Below, piece by piece: positions 1 through 7,289 of a stretch of DNA of 64,000 nt. Position 1 is the first letter of the stretch. Each line of letters begins with the position of its first letter. The position numbers and the translations under genes were made by a program. The stretch comes from Nocardiopsis kunsanensis DSM 44524 (GTDB lineage Bacteria; Actinomycetota; Actinomycetes; Streptosporangiales; Streptosporangiaceae), in NCBI RefSeq assembly GCF_000340965.1, contig NZ_ANAY01000006.1:248001-312000 (forward strand), written 5' to 3'. Below the pieces are notes generated by a model, which did no database searches, was not told where the DNA came from, and saw only the letters and a list, made by a program, of their open reading frames with translations.

Positions 1-260
1 TGTGCACCCTCACGTTGGGGGTGGTCGAGGACCAGGAGCAGGGGATGCGGGAGATGTACCGCGTCCTGGAACCGGGGGGCCGCCTGCTCATGGTCGACCG
101 GATCGGCCGGACCCGTTTTCCCTTCCGTTTCTTCCAACGGCGCCGCGGCAACCCCCGACGGCTGCCGCGCGAGGTCGCGGTGGAGGCGGGGTTCCGTGTA
201 GGGCACCACGACCGGCTGCTGCTGGGGACGATCGAACGTGTGGTCGCGCACCGTCCGTGA
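1..260 (+). CDS. class I SAM-dependent methyltransferase, C-terminal fragment
   Basis: Only the last 85 or so codons are in the window; the gene enters from the left in the frame starting at base 3. The visible part reads CTLTLGVVEDQEQGMREMYR followed by VLEPGGRLLMVDR. This is the post-motif II region of Methyltransf_11/UbiE-like enzymes, where a strand with LxPGG precedes the last strands of the Rossmann fold. The SAM-binding GxGxG loop lies outside the window, so the substrate cannot be guessed. Seventy-four bases separate its TGA from the next gene. Confidence 0.7.
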   Translation, partial: CTLTLGVVEDQEQGMREMYRVLEPGGRLLMVDRIGRTRFPFRFFQRRRGNPRRLPREVAVEAGFRVGHHDRLLLGTIERVVAHRP

Positions 261-334
261 CCGCCGGGGGTCCCGGTACCGTCCCGGCCTGCGCATATCC
301 TGGCAGGGACCGTTCGTACCAGCCCCTGACCAAG

Positions 335-835
335 GTGATCCGTTTGATCCGCCCTGCCCGACCCGGCGACGTCCCGGAGATCCATCGTCTGATCGAAGAA
401 CTGGCCGAGTACGAGAAGGAGCCCGACGCCGTCGAGGCCACGGAGGCAGACCTGCACCGGTCGCTGTTCGCGCAGTCCCCAGCGGTCTTCGCGCACGTGG
501 CCGAACACACCGGGGAGGACGGTTCCCAGGTCACCGCGGGGTTCGCGCTGTGGTTCCTGACCTACTCCACCTGGACGGGTCGGCACGGGATCCACCTGGA
601 AGATCTGTACGTGCGCCCCGAACACCGGGGACTGGGCCACGGGTTCGCGTTGTTGCAGAACCTGGCGCGCATCTGTGTGGAGCGCGGCTACCGGCGATTG
701 GAGTGGAGTGTCCTGGACTGGAACACACCCGCGATCCGTTTCTACGAGTCCCTCGGGTCGGCCCCGATGGATGGTTGGACGGTCCGCCGGTTGGACGGCG
801 ACGCGCTGGAGTCCTTGGGTGCTTCCGGCCGCTGA
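335..835 (+). CDS. GNAT acetyltransferase, diamine N-acetyltransferase (SAT1)-like
   Basis: A 166-residue single-domain GNAT protein, which would transfer acetyl from acetyl-CoA to an amine. It opens with IRPARPGDVPEIHRLIEELA, typical of the family's first strand and helix. The acetyl-CoA pyrophosphate loop is seen as RPEHRGLGHGFAL, and the C-terminal WNTPAIRFYESLG block is characteristic. The EDLYVRPE and WSVLDWN segments resemble the spermidine/spermine acetyltransferase (SAT1) subgroup, so a polyamine or other small amine is the likeliest substrate. The start is uncertain: GTG at 335 has only a weak AAGG before it, and a TTG lies at 344. The open frame extends further upstream with no family-like sequence. 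Confidence 0.8.
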   Translation: MIRLIRPARPGDVPEIHRLIEELAEYEKEPDAVEATEADLHRSLFAQSPAVFAHVAEHTGEDGSQVTAGFALWFLTYSTWTGRHGIHLEDLYVRPEHRGLGHGFALLQNLARICVERGYRRLEWSVLDWNTPAIRFYESLGSAPMDGWTVRRLDGDALESLGASGR

Positions 836-961
836 TCGCGGCCGTTCGTCCTGTGTTCGTGCGTCGTCGCACGGACACGATCTGCTATCCCTTGCGCCAG
901 TGGCAGGGTGAAACGAGATACATTGCTCTCAAGCGGCAACCCCGCCCCCCGAAGGAGGGAC

Positions 962-1387
962 GTGACCGAAGAAACCGCCGTGCCCACGGCCGACGCGGCC
1001 GGTGTCCGCGACGCTGTCACCGTCAACATGCCCGCGGACAGCGCCTACCTGTCCGTACTGCGGACGGCGACGGCGGGACTCGCCGCGCGACTCGACTTCA
1101 CCCTCGACGAGATCGAGGACCTGAGGATCGGCGTCGACGAGGCCTGCGCGATGCTGCTCTCCCAGGCATTGCCCGGCACAGAACTGACCACCGAATTCGA
1201 ACTGACCCCCGAGGGGATGCGCATCTCCGTGTCGGTACTGACAGCCGACGGACGCCTCCCCGCCCGCGACACGTTCGCGTGGACGGTCCTGTCCGCGCTC
1301 GCGGGTGACGTCGACGCCGATGTCGGCCCCGACGACCGCGTCTTCATCGTTCTGTACAAGCGCCGCGGCACGCTGGAGCCGACGTGA
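962..1387 (+). CDS. anti-sigma regulatory factor (RsbW-like serine kinase/ATPase)
   Basis: A 141-residue HATPase_c-type anti-sigma factor that probably binds the sigma factor encoded immediately downstream. Segments typical of the family are a Leu/Ala-rich helix (YLSVLRTATAGLAARL) and IEDLRIGVDEACAMLL, which matches the N-box helix where RsbW/SpoIIAB proteins have an Asn/Glu-type ATP-magnesium contact. GTG at 962 is preferred because GAAGGAGG lies at 951-958; a further-upstream start at 908 has no such site. Its TGA overlaps the GTG of the sigma gene, so the two are translationally coupled. This is the classic anti-sigma/sigma arrangement of the SigB/SigF family. No anti-anti-sigma gene is beside it. 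Confidence 0.85.
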   Translation: MTEETAVPTADAAGVRDAVTVNMPADSAYLSVLRTATAGLAARLDFTLDEIEDLRIGVDEACAMLLSQALPGTELTTEFELTPEGMRISVSVLTADGRLPARDTFAWTVLSALAGDVDADVGPDDRVFIVLYKRRGTLEPT

Positions 1388-2187
1388 GCGAAAGGGGGCC
1401 CGCTCTGACAGCCAAGACCGAACACGCGGTGCCCGACCGGGCACGCGCCAGAGAGTTGTTCGAACGCCTGGGTGAACTCGACCCGGAGTCAGCGGAGCGG
1501 CGGCAGATCCGCGACGAGCTCGTGGAGCTCCACCTTCCGCTGGTGGAGTACCTGGCCCGCCGGTTCCGCAACCGCGGCGAGTGGTTGGACGATCTCACCC
1601 AGGTCGCGACGATCGGGCTCATCAAGTCCATCGACCGTTTCGATCTGGACAGGGGCGTGGAGTTCTCGACCTACGCCACGCCCACCATCGTCGGTGAGAT
1701 CAAGCGCCATTTCCGTGACAAGGGCTGGGCGGTCCGGGTACCCCGACGCCTCCAGGAGTTGAAGCTCTCGCTCACCAAGGCCGTCAGCGACCTGTCCCAA
1801 CGGGAGGGGCGTTCGCCGACGGTCGCCGAGCTCGCGGCACACCTCAGCATGTCGGAGGAGGAGGTGTTGGAGGGCCTGGAGTCCGCCAACGCCTACTCGA
1901 CGGTGTCCCTGGACGCCCCCGACAGCGGTGACGAGGACGCCCCTGCGGTCGCGGACTCCTTGGGGATCGTGGACGAGTCCCTGGAGGGGGTGGAGTACCG
2001 GGAGTCACTCAAGCCGCTCCTGGAACAACTGCCGCCCCGGGAGAAGCGCATCCTGCTGCTGCGCTTCTTCGGCAACATGACACAGTCCCAGATCGCCCAG
2101 GAACTGGGGATCTCGCAGATGCACGTGTCCCGTCTCCTGGCGAGGACACTCGCTCAGCTCCGGACGGCACTGACCACGGAGGACTGA
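1384..2187 (+). CDS. SigB/SigF/SigG-family RNA polymerase sigma factor
   Basis: A 267-residue group 3 sigma factor. Region 2 is clear (LPLVEYLARRF, DDLTQVATIGLIKSIDRFD, EFSTYATPTIVGEIKRHFRD), followed by region 3 (RSPTVAELAAHLSMSEEEVL). Region 4 ends with the helix-turn-helix MTQSQIAQELGISQMHVSRL. The TPTIVGEIKRHFRD run is a hallmark of the stress and sporulation SigB/F/G branch. The GTG start shares four bases with the anti-sigma stop. Streptomycetes and relatives carry many paralogs of this branch, so I do not assign a specific ortholog. Likely roles are osmotic or oxidative stress or development, released when the partner anti-sigma factor is titrated away. Confidence 0.93.
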   Translation: MSERGPALTAKTEHAVPDRARARELFERLGELDPESAERRQIRDELVELHLPLVEYLARRFRNRGEWLDDLTQVATIGLIKSIDRFDLDRGVEFSTYATPTIVGEIKRHFRDKGWAVRVPRRLQELKLSLTKAVSDLSQREGRSPTVAELAAHLSMSEEEVLEGLESANAYSTVSLDAPDSGDEDAPAVADSLGIVDESLEGVEYRESLKPLLEQLPPREKRILLLRFFGNMTQSQIAQELGISQMHVSRLLARTLAQLRTALTTED

Positions 2188-2193
2188 TCCGGT

Positions 2194-2223
2194 CCCGGCG
2201 GTCGCCGAGGGGCGGCCGCCGGG
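2194..2223 (+). terminator. rho-independent-like hairpin after the sigma gene
   Basis: Arms at 2194-2206 and 2211-2223 pair at 12 of 13 positions around a GAGG loop, starting six bases after the sigma factor stop. There is no U tract, which is usual in actinobacteria. Confidence 0.55.
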
Positions 2224-2651
2224 GACACCCCCTCCGGCAGAGCTCCTCGCTGCGGCGTGCCCGATCCCGCACTACACCTCCCGACACAGCACGAGCCCCG
2301 CAGTGGGCACTGCTCCGGCCCGTGGATCCCGGGCCGGCCGAGAGAGACCAGGCGAGCCCGGCGAAGACGGCGGGCAACACACACCGGGTCGCGATGACGC
2401 GTCCCCTCGTCCATGCAGAGACACAGGAACCGCTCGGCCCTTGCCCGGGCCCCGCAGTACCTGTGCACGTGCCTCCACGGGCCTCTGAACGCCCACACTC
2501 TCACCCCTCCGTCCAGAAGCCGCGGCCACGCGGTCCGGGCGTCGCGGCACAGGCACCCCGGCGCGCAGCAGGCGCCGGGCAGGCCGGTGGCGTGTGGGAC
2601 GAGGAACCGGCGTCCCCGCGTTCTCTCGTCGCTCACCGCCGGGCAGGTGCC
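2224..2651. other. intergenic stretch with no recognised gene
   Basis: About 430 bases between the sigma factor terminator and the convergent membrane-protein gene. Several open frames cross it on both strands, but all are rich in Arg, Pro and Gly, lack any family signature and look like GC-rich shadows. I see no RNA motif or clear repeat. Confidence 0.5.
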
Positions 2652-3053
2652 TCAGCGTTTCTTCCGGGGTTCCTGGGCAGCCGGGAAGAGCACCGCCGTC
2701 GAGGGCGGCGAGAGGACAGCGGCTCCGGCAGCCACCGCGACGGCGCCGAGCAGGGCCGCGGCGGCGTACTGTTCGCCGGTGAACATGTAGTAGGCGATCA
2801 CCGCGAGAAAGAGCTGGGTGAGGAAGACCGGTGTGCGGGCCCAGTCGTTGAGCTGCCAGAGGCCGCGCGCGACGAACACCAGGAGTGCGCCGACGCCCAG
2901 GCCCGCGGCGGCCAGCGGGATCGCCGACATCACGTCGTTGACCTGGCCGATGACGGCCGAGTAAAGGCTGTAGAGGCCGCCCAGTACGGCCGCCAGGCCG
3001 AGCAGTGCCTGGAGAGCGGCGGCGATGACGATGGTGAAGGGACGCGAAGACAC
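2652..3053 (-). CDS. small integral membrane protein of unknown function
   Basis: A 133-residue protein with four predicted membrane helices: roughly residues 7-29, 42-62, 72-92 and 98-116 (for example AVAVAAGAAVLSPP at the end of the last). A short basic tail finishes EPRKKR. I do not recognise a named family. Start GTG at 3053. It is transcribed divergently from the lipid kinase-like gene at 3099, so the two share a 45-base promoter interval. Confidence 0.7.
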   Translation of the reverse strand: MSSRPFTIVIAAALQALLGLAAVLGGLYSLYSAVIGQVNDVMSAIPLAAAGLGVGALLVFVARGLWQLNDWARTPVFLTQLFLAVIAYYMFTGEQYAAAALLGAVAVAAGAAVLSPPSTAVLFPAAQEPRKKR

Positions 3054-3086
3054 ACTCCGAGCTTATCCGCGCACCCGAGATCCCCC

Positions 3087-3098
3087 TACACTGGCCGG
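3087..3098 (+). promoter_or_regulatory. -10 element of a probable leaderless promoter
   Basis: TACACT at 3087-3092 is followed by six bases and then GTG at 3099. This is the spacing expected when transcription starts on the first base of the initiation codon. No Shine-Dalgarno sequence is present between them. Confidence 0.5.
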
Positions 3099-4031
3099 GT
3101 GCGTGCCCTTTTCATCGTCAATCCCAGAGCGACCACGACCACGTCCCGGTCGCACGAGGCCATCGAGGGCGCCCTGCGCTCCGAGCTGGACCTGACCACG
3201 GTGGTCACCACACACCGCGACCACGCTCGTGAACTCGCCGCGTCCGCGGCCGAGCAGGGCTACGGCCTCCTGATCGGCCTCGGTGGTGACGGCACCGTCA
3301 ACGAGATCGTCAACGGTCTGTTGGAGGCACCCTCCCATCTGCCCCGACCACGCTTTGCCGTCCTGCCCGGCGGCAGCGCGAACGTGTTCATCCGTTCCCT
3401 GGGGATGCCTGCGGACCCGGTCGAGGCCACCGGCGCGGTACTGAGGGCCCTGCGCGAGGGCAGTGAACGCGAGATCGGCCTGGGTCTGGTCGACGACGGT
3501 ACGGCGGACCGTTACTTCACCTTCTGCGCCGGCTTCGGTTGGGACGCCGACGTCGTGCAGCGCGTCGAGGACGAGCGGCGCCACGGCCGCAGGGCCACAC
3601 CCGCGCTGTACGCAGAAGTCGCGATGAAGCTCTTCTTCCAGGGCGATATCCGCGATCCGTCACTGCGCGTGTCCGGTGGTGGCACATCTTGCAACAACGT
3701 GTATTTCGCACTGGTCACCAACACGACACCGTGGACCTACGCGGGCGCCCTGCCGTTGCAGCCCACCCCTGCCTCGCGTTTCGAGTTGGGTCTCGACGCT
3801 TTCGCGTTGACGCACTCCTCGACCGCCGTGACGGGATGGATTCTCTCTCAGATGTTCTTCCCCAAAGGCCTGCCCGAGCAGGGCGAAGGGTACCTGACCT
3901 GGCACGACGAGCACTCACTGACGATCACGTCCGACCGCCCCAGAGCCTTCCAGATCGACGGCGAATACCTGGGGGACCGAGAACAGGTCAACTGCCGATC
4001 GCTACCGAACGCATTACGAATCGTCTGCTAA
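3099..4031 (+). CDS. diacylglycerol kinase catalytic domain protein (DAGK/YegS/BmrU-like)
   Basis: A 310-residue lipid kinase-type protein, likely phosphorylating diacylglycerol or a related lipid. It opens with RALFIVNPRATTTT (NP-R motif), then has the nucleotide-binding signature IGLGGDGTVNEIVNGLL around residue 65. FAVLPGGSANVF around residue 90 corresponds to the family's P-x-GTxND-F loop. Near the C-terminus, FQIDGEYLGD is the usual DGE substrate-site motif. The GTG start appears leaderless. One TTA leucine codon lies at 4014-4016, six codons before the stop; in streptomycete-like actinomycetes this makes translation dependent on the bldA tRNA. Next gene: whiB1. Confidence 0.9.
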   Translation: MRALFIVNPRATTTTSRSHEAIEGALRSELDLTTVVTTHRDHARELAASAAEQGYGLLIGLGGDGTVNEIVNGLLEAPSHLPRPRFAVLPGGSANVFIRSLGMPADPVEATGAVLRALREGSEREIGLGLVDDGTADRYFTFCAGFGWDADVVQRVEDERRHGRRATPALYAEVAMKLFFQGDIRDPSLRVSGGGTSCNNVYFALVTNTTPWTYAGALPLQPTPASRFELGLDAFALTHSSTAVTGWILSQMFFPKGLPEQGEGYLTWHDEHSLTITSDRPRAFQIDGEYLGDREQVNCRSLPNALRIVC

Positions 4032-4333
4032 TTGCGCCACGAGAACGAATTCATGGGCAATGTGACGCATACGACACCGTGAACAGGACCTTTGGTCTCG
4101 GGACCTCTTGCATGGGTCGTTGAACCCTGCCACGCTCAAGATATCGCCGCGAGTTACGGGCGAGTTAACCTGGGTGCCTCCACACGGTTGTGGGGTGGAC
4201 CTCCGAAACGTACTCGGCAAGGAATTCACCGGTGGGTCCGCCCGCTGGGCTCCCGATGCACATCCGCGCACGCACACGATCGATCGTGAAAGCCTTCACA
4301 ACCCCCGATCGCCTCACGTGAGGAGTGGACCGC
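4032..4333 (+). promoter_or_regulatory. whiB1 upstream region with two perfect palindromes
   Basis: About 300 bases of comparatively AT-richer sequence before whiB1, with no gene. It holds a perfect 14-base palindrome (CACGATCGATCGTG, 4275-4288) and a perfect 12-base palindrome (CCTCACGTGAGG, 4312-4323). The last bases of the second overlap the AGGAG ribosome-binding site at 4321-4325. These could be operators, or structures that control ribosome access. I could not define a clear -35/-10 pair. Confidence 0.45.
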
Positions 4334-4591
4334 ATGGACTGGCGCCACGACGCAGCCTGCCGTGACGAAGACCCGGAGCTCTTCTTCCCCATCGGCAACT
4401 TCGGCCCCGCACTGATCCAGATCGAGGAAGCCAAGGCGGTCTGCCAGCGCTGCCCCGTCAGCTCGGCCTGCCTCCAGTGGGCCCTCGAGAGCGGACAGGA
4501 CGGCGGTGTCTGGGGCGGCACCAGCGAGGAGGAGCGCCGTGCGCTCCGCAAACGCGGTGCGGGCCGGCGCCCGATGGCCCGAAGCCACTAG
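4334..4591 (+). CDS. whiB1: WhiB-family iron-sulfur transcription factor (WhiB1/WblE ortholog)
   Basis: An 85-residue protein with the four cluster-ligating cysteines at 9, 37, 40 and 46 (C-x27-C-x2-C-x5-C) and the GVWGG turn at 58-62. A basic C-terminal segment (RRALRKRGAGRRP) follows for DNA contact. The sequence between (DPELFFPIGN, IQIEEAKAVC) is near-identical to streptomycete WblE and mycobacterial WhiB1 as I remember them. The family binds a 4Fe-4S cluster that reacts with nitric oxide and acts with the primary sigma factor. ATG at 4334 has AGGAG eight bases upstream. Location beside pdtaS matches mycobacterial gene order. Confidence 0.95.
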   Translation: MDWRHDAACRDEDPELFFPIGNFGPALIQIEEAKAVCQRCPVSSACLQWALESGQDGGVWGGTSEEERRALRKRGAGRRPMARSH

Positions 4592-4669
4592 GGCCGTTCC
4601 AGCCCACTGGGGCCGCTCCAGCGGAGAGCCGAACAGCAGAAGGCTCATCCGCACAGGCCCGACCACGAA

Positions 4670-4694
4670 GGCCCCCGCCCGGCGCAGCGGGGCC
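4670..4694. terminator. hairpin between convergent whiB1 and pdtaS
   Basis: GGCCCCCGC (4670-4678) pairs with GCGGGGCC (4687-4694) with one bulged base. It lies between two convergent genes, so it may serve both. Confidence 0.4.
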
Positions 4695-4740
4695 CTCCTC
4701 CTCTCCCCAGCAGGGTCACGGGACGGTCGGCACGGCCTCC

Positions 4741-6291
4741 CTACCTGCGGGGCACCTCCCCTTCGTCCCGGTCCAACGGCAGAGTGATCGCCACCTCCGT
4801 GCCGCCGTCGTCCTTGGGTCTGATCTCCAAGGACCCGTCCAGCTCGCCGACGATGAGAGTGCGCACGATCTGCAGCCCCAGGCTCTTGGTGCCCTCCAGG
4901 TCGAAGTCCTCGGGCAGGCCGCCGCCGTCGTCGGAGACCGCCAGTTCCAGCTGGCTCGAACCCGGAAAACCCGGCCCCGCGTCGTAACGGCGCACCCGCA
5001 CTTCGATGTGCCCCGGGCCCTGTCCCAGACCGTGTTCCACCGCGTTCTGCACCAGCTCCGCCAGCACCATCGACAACGGTGTCGCCACCAGTGCGTTGAG
5101 CAGGCCGAACCCTCCGGTCCGGCGTGGGATCACCGAACCCTTCGTGGTGGAGACCTCCGCGGCCATCTGCATGACCCGGTCTGCGATGTCGTCGAAGTCC
5201 ACGACCTCGTCGGGGGTGTGCGAGAGCATCTCGTGCACGATCGCGATCGAACCCACACGCCCGACGGCCTCGTCCAGGGCGGTGCGCGCCTCGGGCACGT
5301 CCAGGCGCCGCGACTGCAGGCGCAGCAGCGCCGCGACGGTCTGGAGGTTGTTCTTGACCCGGTGGTGGATCTCCCGGATCGTGGCGTCCTTGGTCATGAG
5401 TTCACGCTCGCGGCGGCGCAGCTCGGTGACGTCGCGGACCATGACCAGCGCGGCGATACGCACCCCGTCGATCACCAGCGGGATGGCACGCAGCTGCACG
5501 GTGACCCCCCGCGCCTCGACCTCGGCCTCCTGCGGCGCGCGTCCGCTGGCGGTGTAGGTGAGGTTCTCGTCACGCGCCTCGCCCTGGGCGGCCAGTTCCG
5601 ACGTGGTGCGGTCCAGGCGTCCCCCGACGAGGTCGGCGGTCAGCCCCAGGCGCCGGTAGGCCGAGAGGGCGTTGGGACTGGCGTAGACGACCTCGCCGTT
5701 CTGGTCCAGCCGCAGCAGCCCGTCCCCGACACGGGGCGAGCGGACCATGAGGGGCCCCTGGTCGCTGAAGGGGAAAGCACCCTCGGCGATCATCTGTGCG
5801 AGGTCCCCCGCGCTCTGCAGGTAGGTCAGTTCCAAGCGGCTGGGGGTGCGCGCCGAGCTGAGGTTGGTGCTGCGCTGGATGACCCCGATGAGTCGTCCCT
5901 CACGTCGCACGGGGACGGTCTCCTCACGGACCGGGACCCCGCCGGACCAGTCCGGGTCGCCGTCGCGGCAGATCCGCCCCTCGTCCCAGGCCCGGTCGAT
6001 GAGCGCCCGCCGCCCCACGAGCCTGGGGACCGAGCGCGGGTCGACGCCGCCCATGTCGTCGCGCAGAACGCTCTCCACCAGGTCGTCCTGAAAAGCCGTG
6101 GGGCCGGTCGTGGGGCGCATCTGGGCGATGGCCACCCATCCGTCGTCACCGCGCAGCCGGACCCACAGGACCAGGTCGGCGAAGGAGAGGTCGGCCAGCA
6201 ACTGCCAGTCCGAGACCAGGGAGTAGATCCACTCCAGATCGGCTTGTTTGAGTGACGTGTGTCGCCTGATGAGATCACTGAGGTGAGGCAC
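4741..6291 (-). CDS. pdtaS: PdtaS-type two-component sensor histidine kinase
   Basis: A 516-residue cytoplasmic kinase without membrane segments. The N-terminal third is the GAF-like H_kinase_N domain, followed by a PAS-type region (DGLLRLDQNGEVVYASPNAL, about residue 205). Then comes a HisKA_2 dimerisation helix with the phospho-acceptor histidine in EIHHRVKNNLQTVAALLRLQ (about residue 310). A HATPase domain follows with the N box ELVQNAVEHG and a G box in VSDDGGGLP. The EIHHRVKNNLQ motif is diagnostic of the family whose partner is the ANTAR response regulator PdtaR, an RNA-binding antiterminator. No pdtaR is in the window. The GTG start at 6291 faces dasR divergently. Confidence 0.92.
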   Translation of the reverse strand: MPHLSDLIRRHTSLKQADLEWIYSLVSDWQLLADLSFADLVLWVRLRGDDGWVAIAQMRPTTGPTAFQDDLVESVLRDDMGGVDPRSVPRLVGRRALIDRAWDEGRICRDGDPDWSGGVPVREETVPVRREGRLIGVIQRSTNLSSARTPSRLELTYLQSAGDLAQMIAEGAFPFSDQGPLMVRSPRVGDGLLRLDQNGEVVYASPNALSAYRRLGLTADLVGGRLDRTTSELAAQGEARDENLTYTASGRAPQEAEVEARGVTVQLRAIPLVIDGVRIAALVMVRDVTELRRRERELMTKDATIREIHHRVKNNLQTVAALLRLQSRRLDVPEARTALDEAVGRVGSIAIVHEMLSHTPDEVVDFDDIADRVMQMAAEVSTTKGSVIPRRTGGFGLLNALVATPLSMVLAELVQNAVEHGLGQGPGHIEVRVRRYDAGPGFPGSSQLELAVSDDGGGLPEDFDLEGTKSLGLQIVRTLIVGELDGSLEIRPKDDGGTEVAITLPLDRDEGEVPRR

Positions 6292-6342
6292 TCACAAATC
6301 ATCCCATGAAGGAAGGCATACTCAAGGGGTACGCACTCAACC

Positions 6343-6358
6343 AGTGGTCCATACCAAT
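6343..6358. promoter_or_regulatory. probable dre site (DasR operator)
   Basis: AGTGGTCCATACCAAT matches the DasR consensus AGTGGTCTAGACCAGT at 13 of 16 positions, with both GGT/ACC half-sites intact. It lies about 100 bases upstream of dasR and 52 bases upstream of pdtaS. It could mediate dasR autoregulation and might also affect pdtaS. Confidence 0.65.
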
Positions 6359-6456
6359 CGGTGTCGCACACGGGCTCCACACCGACCCCGAACGCCTCCG
6401 ACCGGCCACGGTGACCGAGGGCGCGGAGTGAGCCCGGGACGCGGCAGAGGAGACGG

Positions 6457-7197
6457 ATGACCGGCCGGCAGACAGTCGACGGCAACCCCAGGGTGCCGAA
6501 GTACTACCTGGTCAAGAAACAGCTGCTCGAACTCATCGAGGCTATGCCCGCGGGCAATCCGGTACCGCCCGAGCGCGCCCTGGCCACCCAGTTCGGTACC
6601 TCGCGCACCACCGTGCGCCAGGCCCTGACCGAGATGGTGGTCGAGGGCCGGCTGCTGCGCATCCAGGGCAAGGGCACCTTCGTGGCAAAACCCAAGGTCG
6701 CCCAGATCCTCCAGTTGACCAGCTACACGCAGGAGATGCGGGCGCACGGCCTGCACCCGGCCACCCGCATCCTCGACGTGAGCTACATCAACGCCGACGA
6801 CCAGCTCGCCGAACTCCTGGCGATCCGGTCGGGCGGGCGTGTACTGCGCATCGAACGGCTCCGACTCGCCAACGGCGAACCCATGGCCGTGGAGACCGCC
6901 CATCTGGCCGCACGGCGCTTCCCCGGCCTGCGACGCCAGCTGGACCGCTACGCGTCGCTCTACGAGGCTCTCGCGAGCGCGTACGACGTGTCTCTGGCCG
7001 AGGCGGAGGCCTCGATCGAGACGGTGCTGGCGACCCCGAACGAGGCCCGGCTCCTGGGCGTGGACGTGGGGCTGCCCCTGGTCCTGCACTCCCAGCACAG
7101 TTTCGACTCCGACGGCCACCCCGTCGAGTGGGTGCACTCGCTCTACCGGGGTGACCGGTACAAGTTCGTCACACGCCTGCGGCCCCCGGTGGACTGA
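6457..7197 (+). CDS. dasR: DasR-like GntR/HutC-family regulator of amino-sugar use
   Basis: A 246-residue GntR regulator of the HutC subfamily. The winged helix ([20 protein letters not shown], then [18 protein letters not shown]) and the effector domain ([34 protein letters not shown]) match Streptomyces coelicolor DasR closely as I recall it. DasR represses chitin/GlcNAc uptake and catabolic genes and many antibiotic genes, and is released by glucosamine-6-phosphate. A dre-like site lies upstream. The ATG at 6457 follows GAGGAGACGG. Likely targets within this window are nagA and the PTS genes near 47-52 kb, although I did not find good dre sites in front of them. Confidence 0.9.
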   Translation: MTGRQTVDGNPRVPKYYLVKKQLLELIEAMPAGNPVPPERALATQFGTSRTTVRQALTEMVVEGRLLRIQGKGTFVAKPKVAQILQLTSYTQEMRAHGLHPATRILDVSYINADDQLAELLAIRSGGRVLRIERLRLANGEPMAVETAHLAARRFPGLRRQLDRYASLYEALASAYDVSLAEAEASIETVLATPNEARLLGVDVGLPLVLHSQHSFDSDGHPVEWVHSLYRGDRYKFVTRLRPPVD

Positions 7198-7289
7198 TCC
7201 CCCGGCCGGGGCCCTGCATCGACGGTGTCGGCGGTGTGCGGCACCGGCCCTGTGCCACCCCGCCCCGGCCGGGGCCGCCGGGCGGGCCC

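Noticed and set aside
2154-2636. Open frames on both strands between the sigma factor and the membrane protein gene
   Set aside because: Composition is Arg/Pro/Gly-rich with no domain, start or ribosome-binding signal; typical of shadows in GC-rich DNA.
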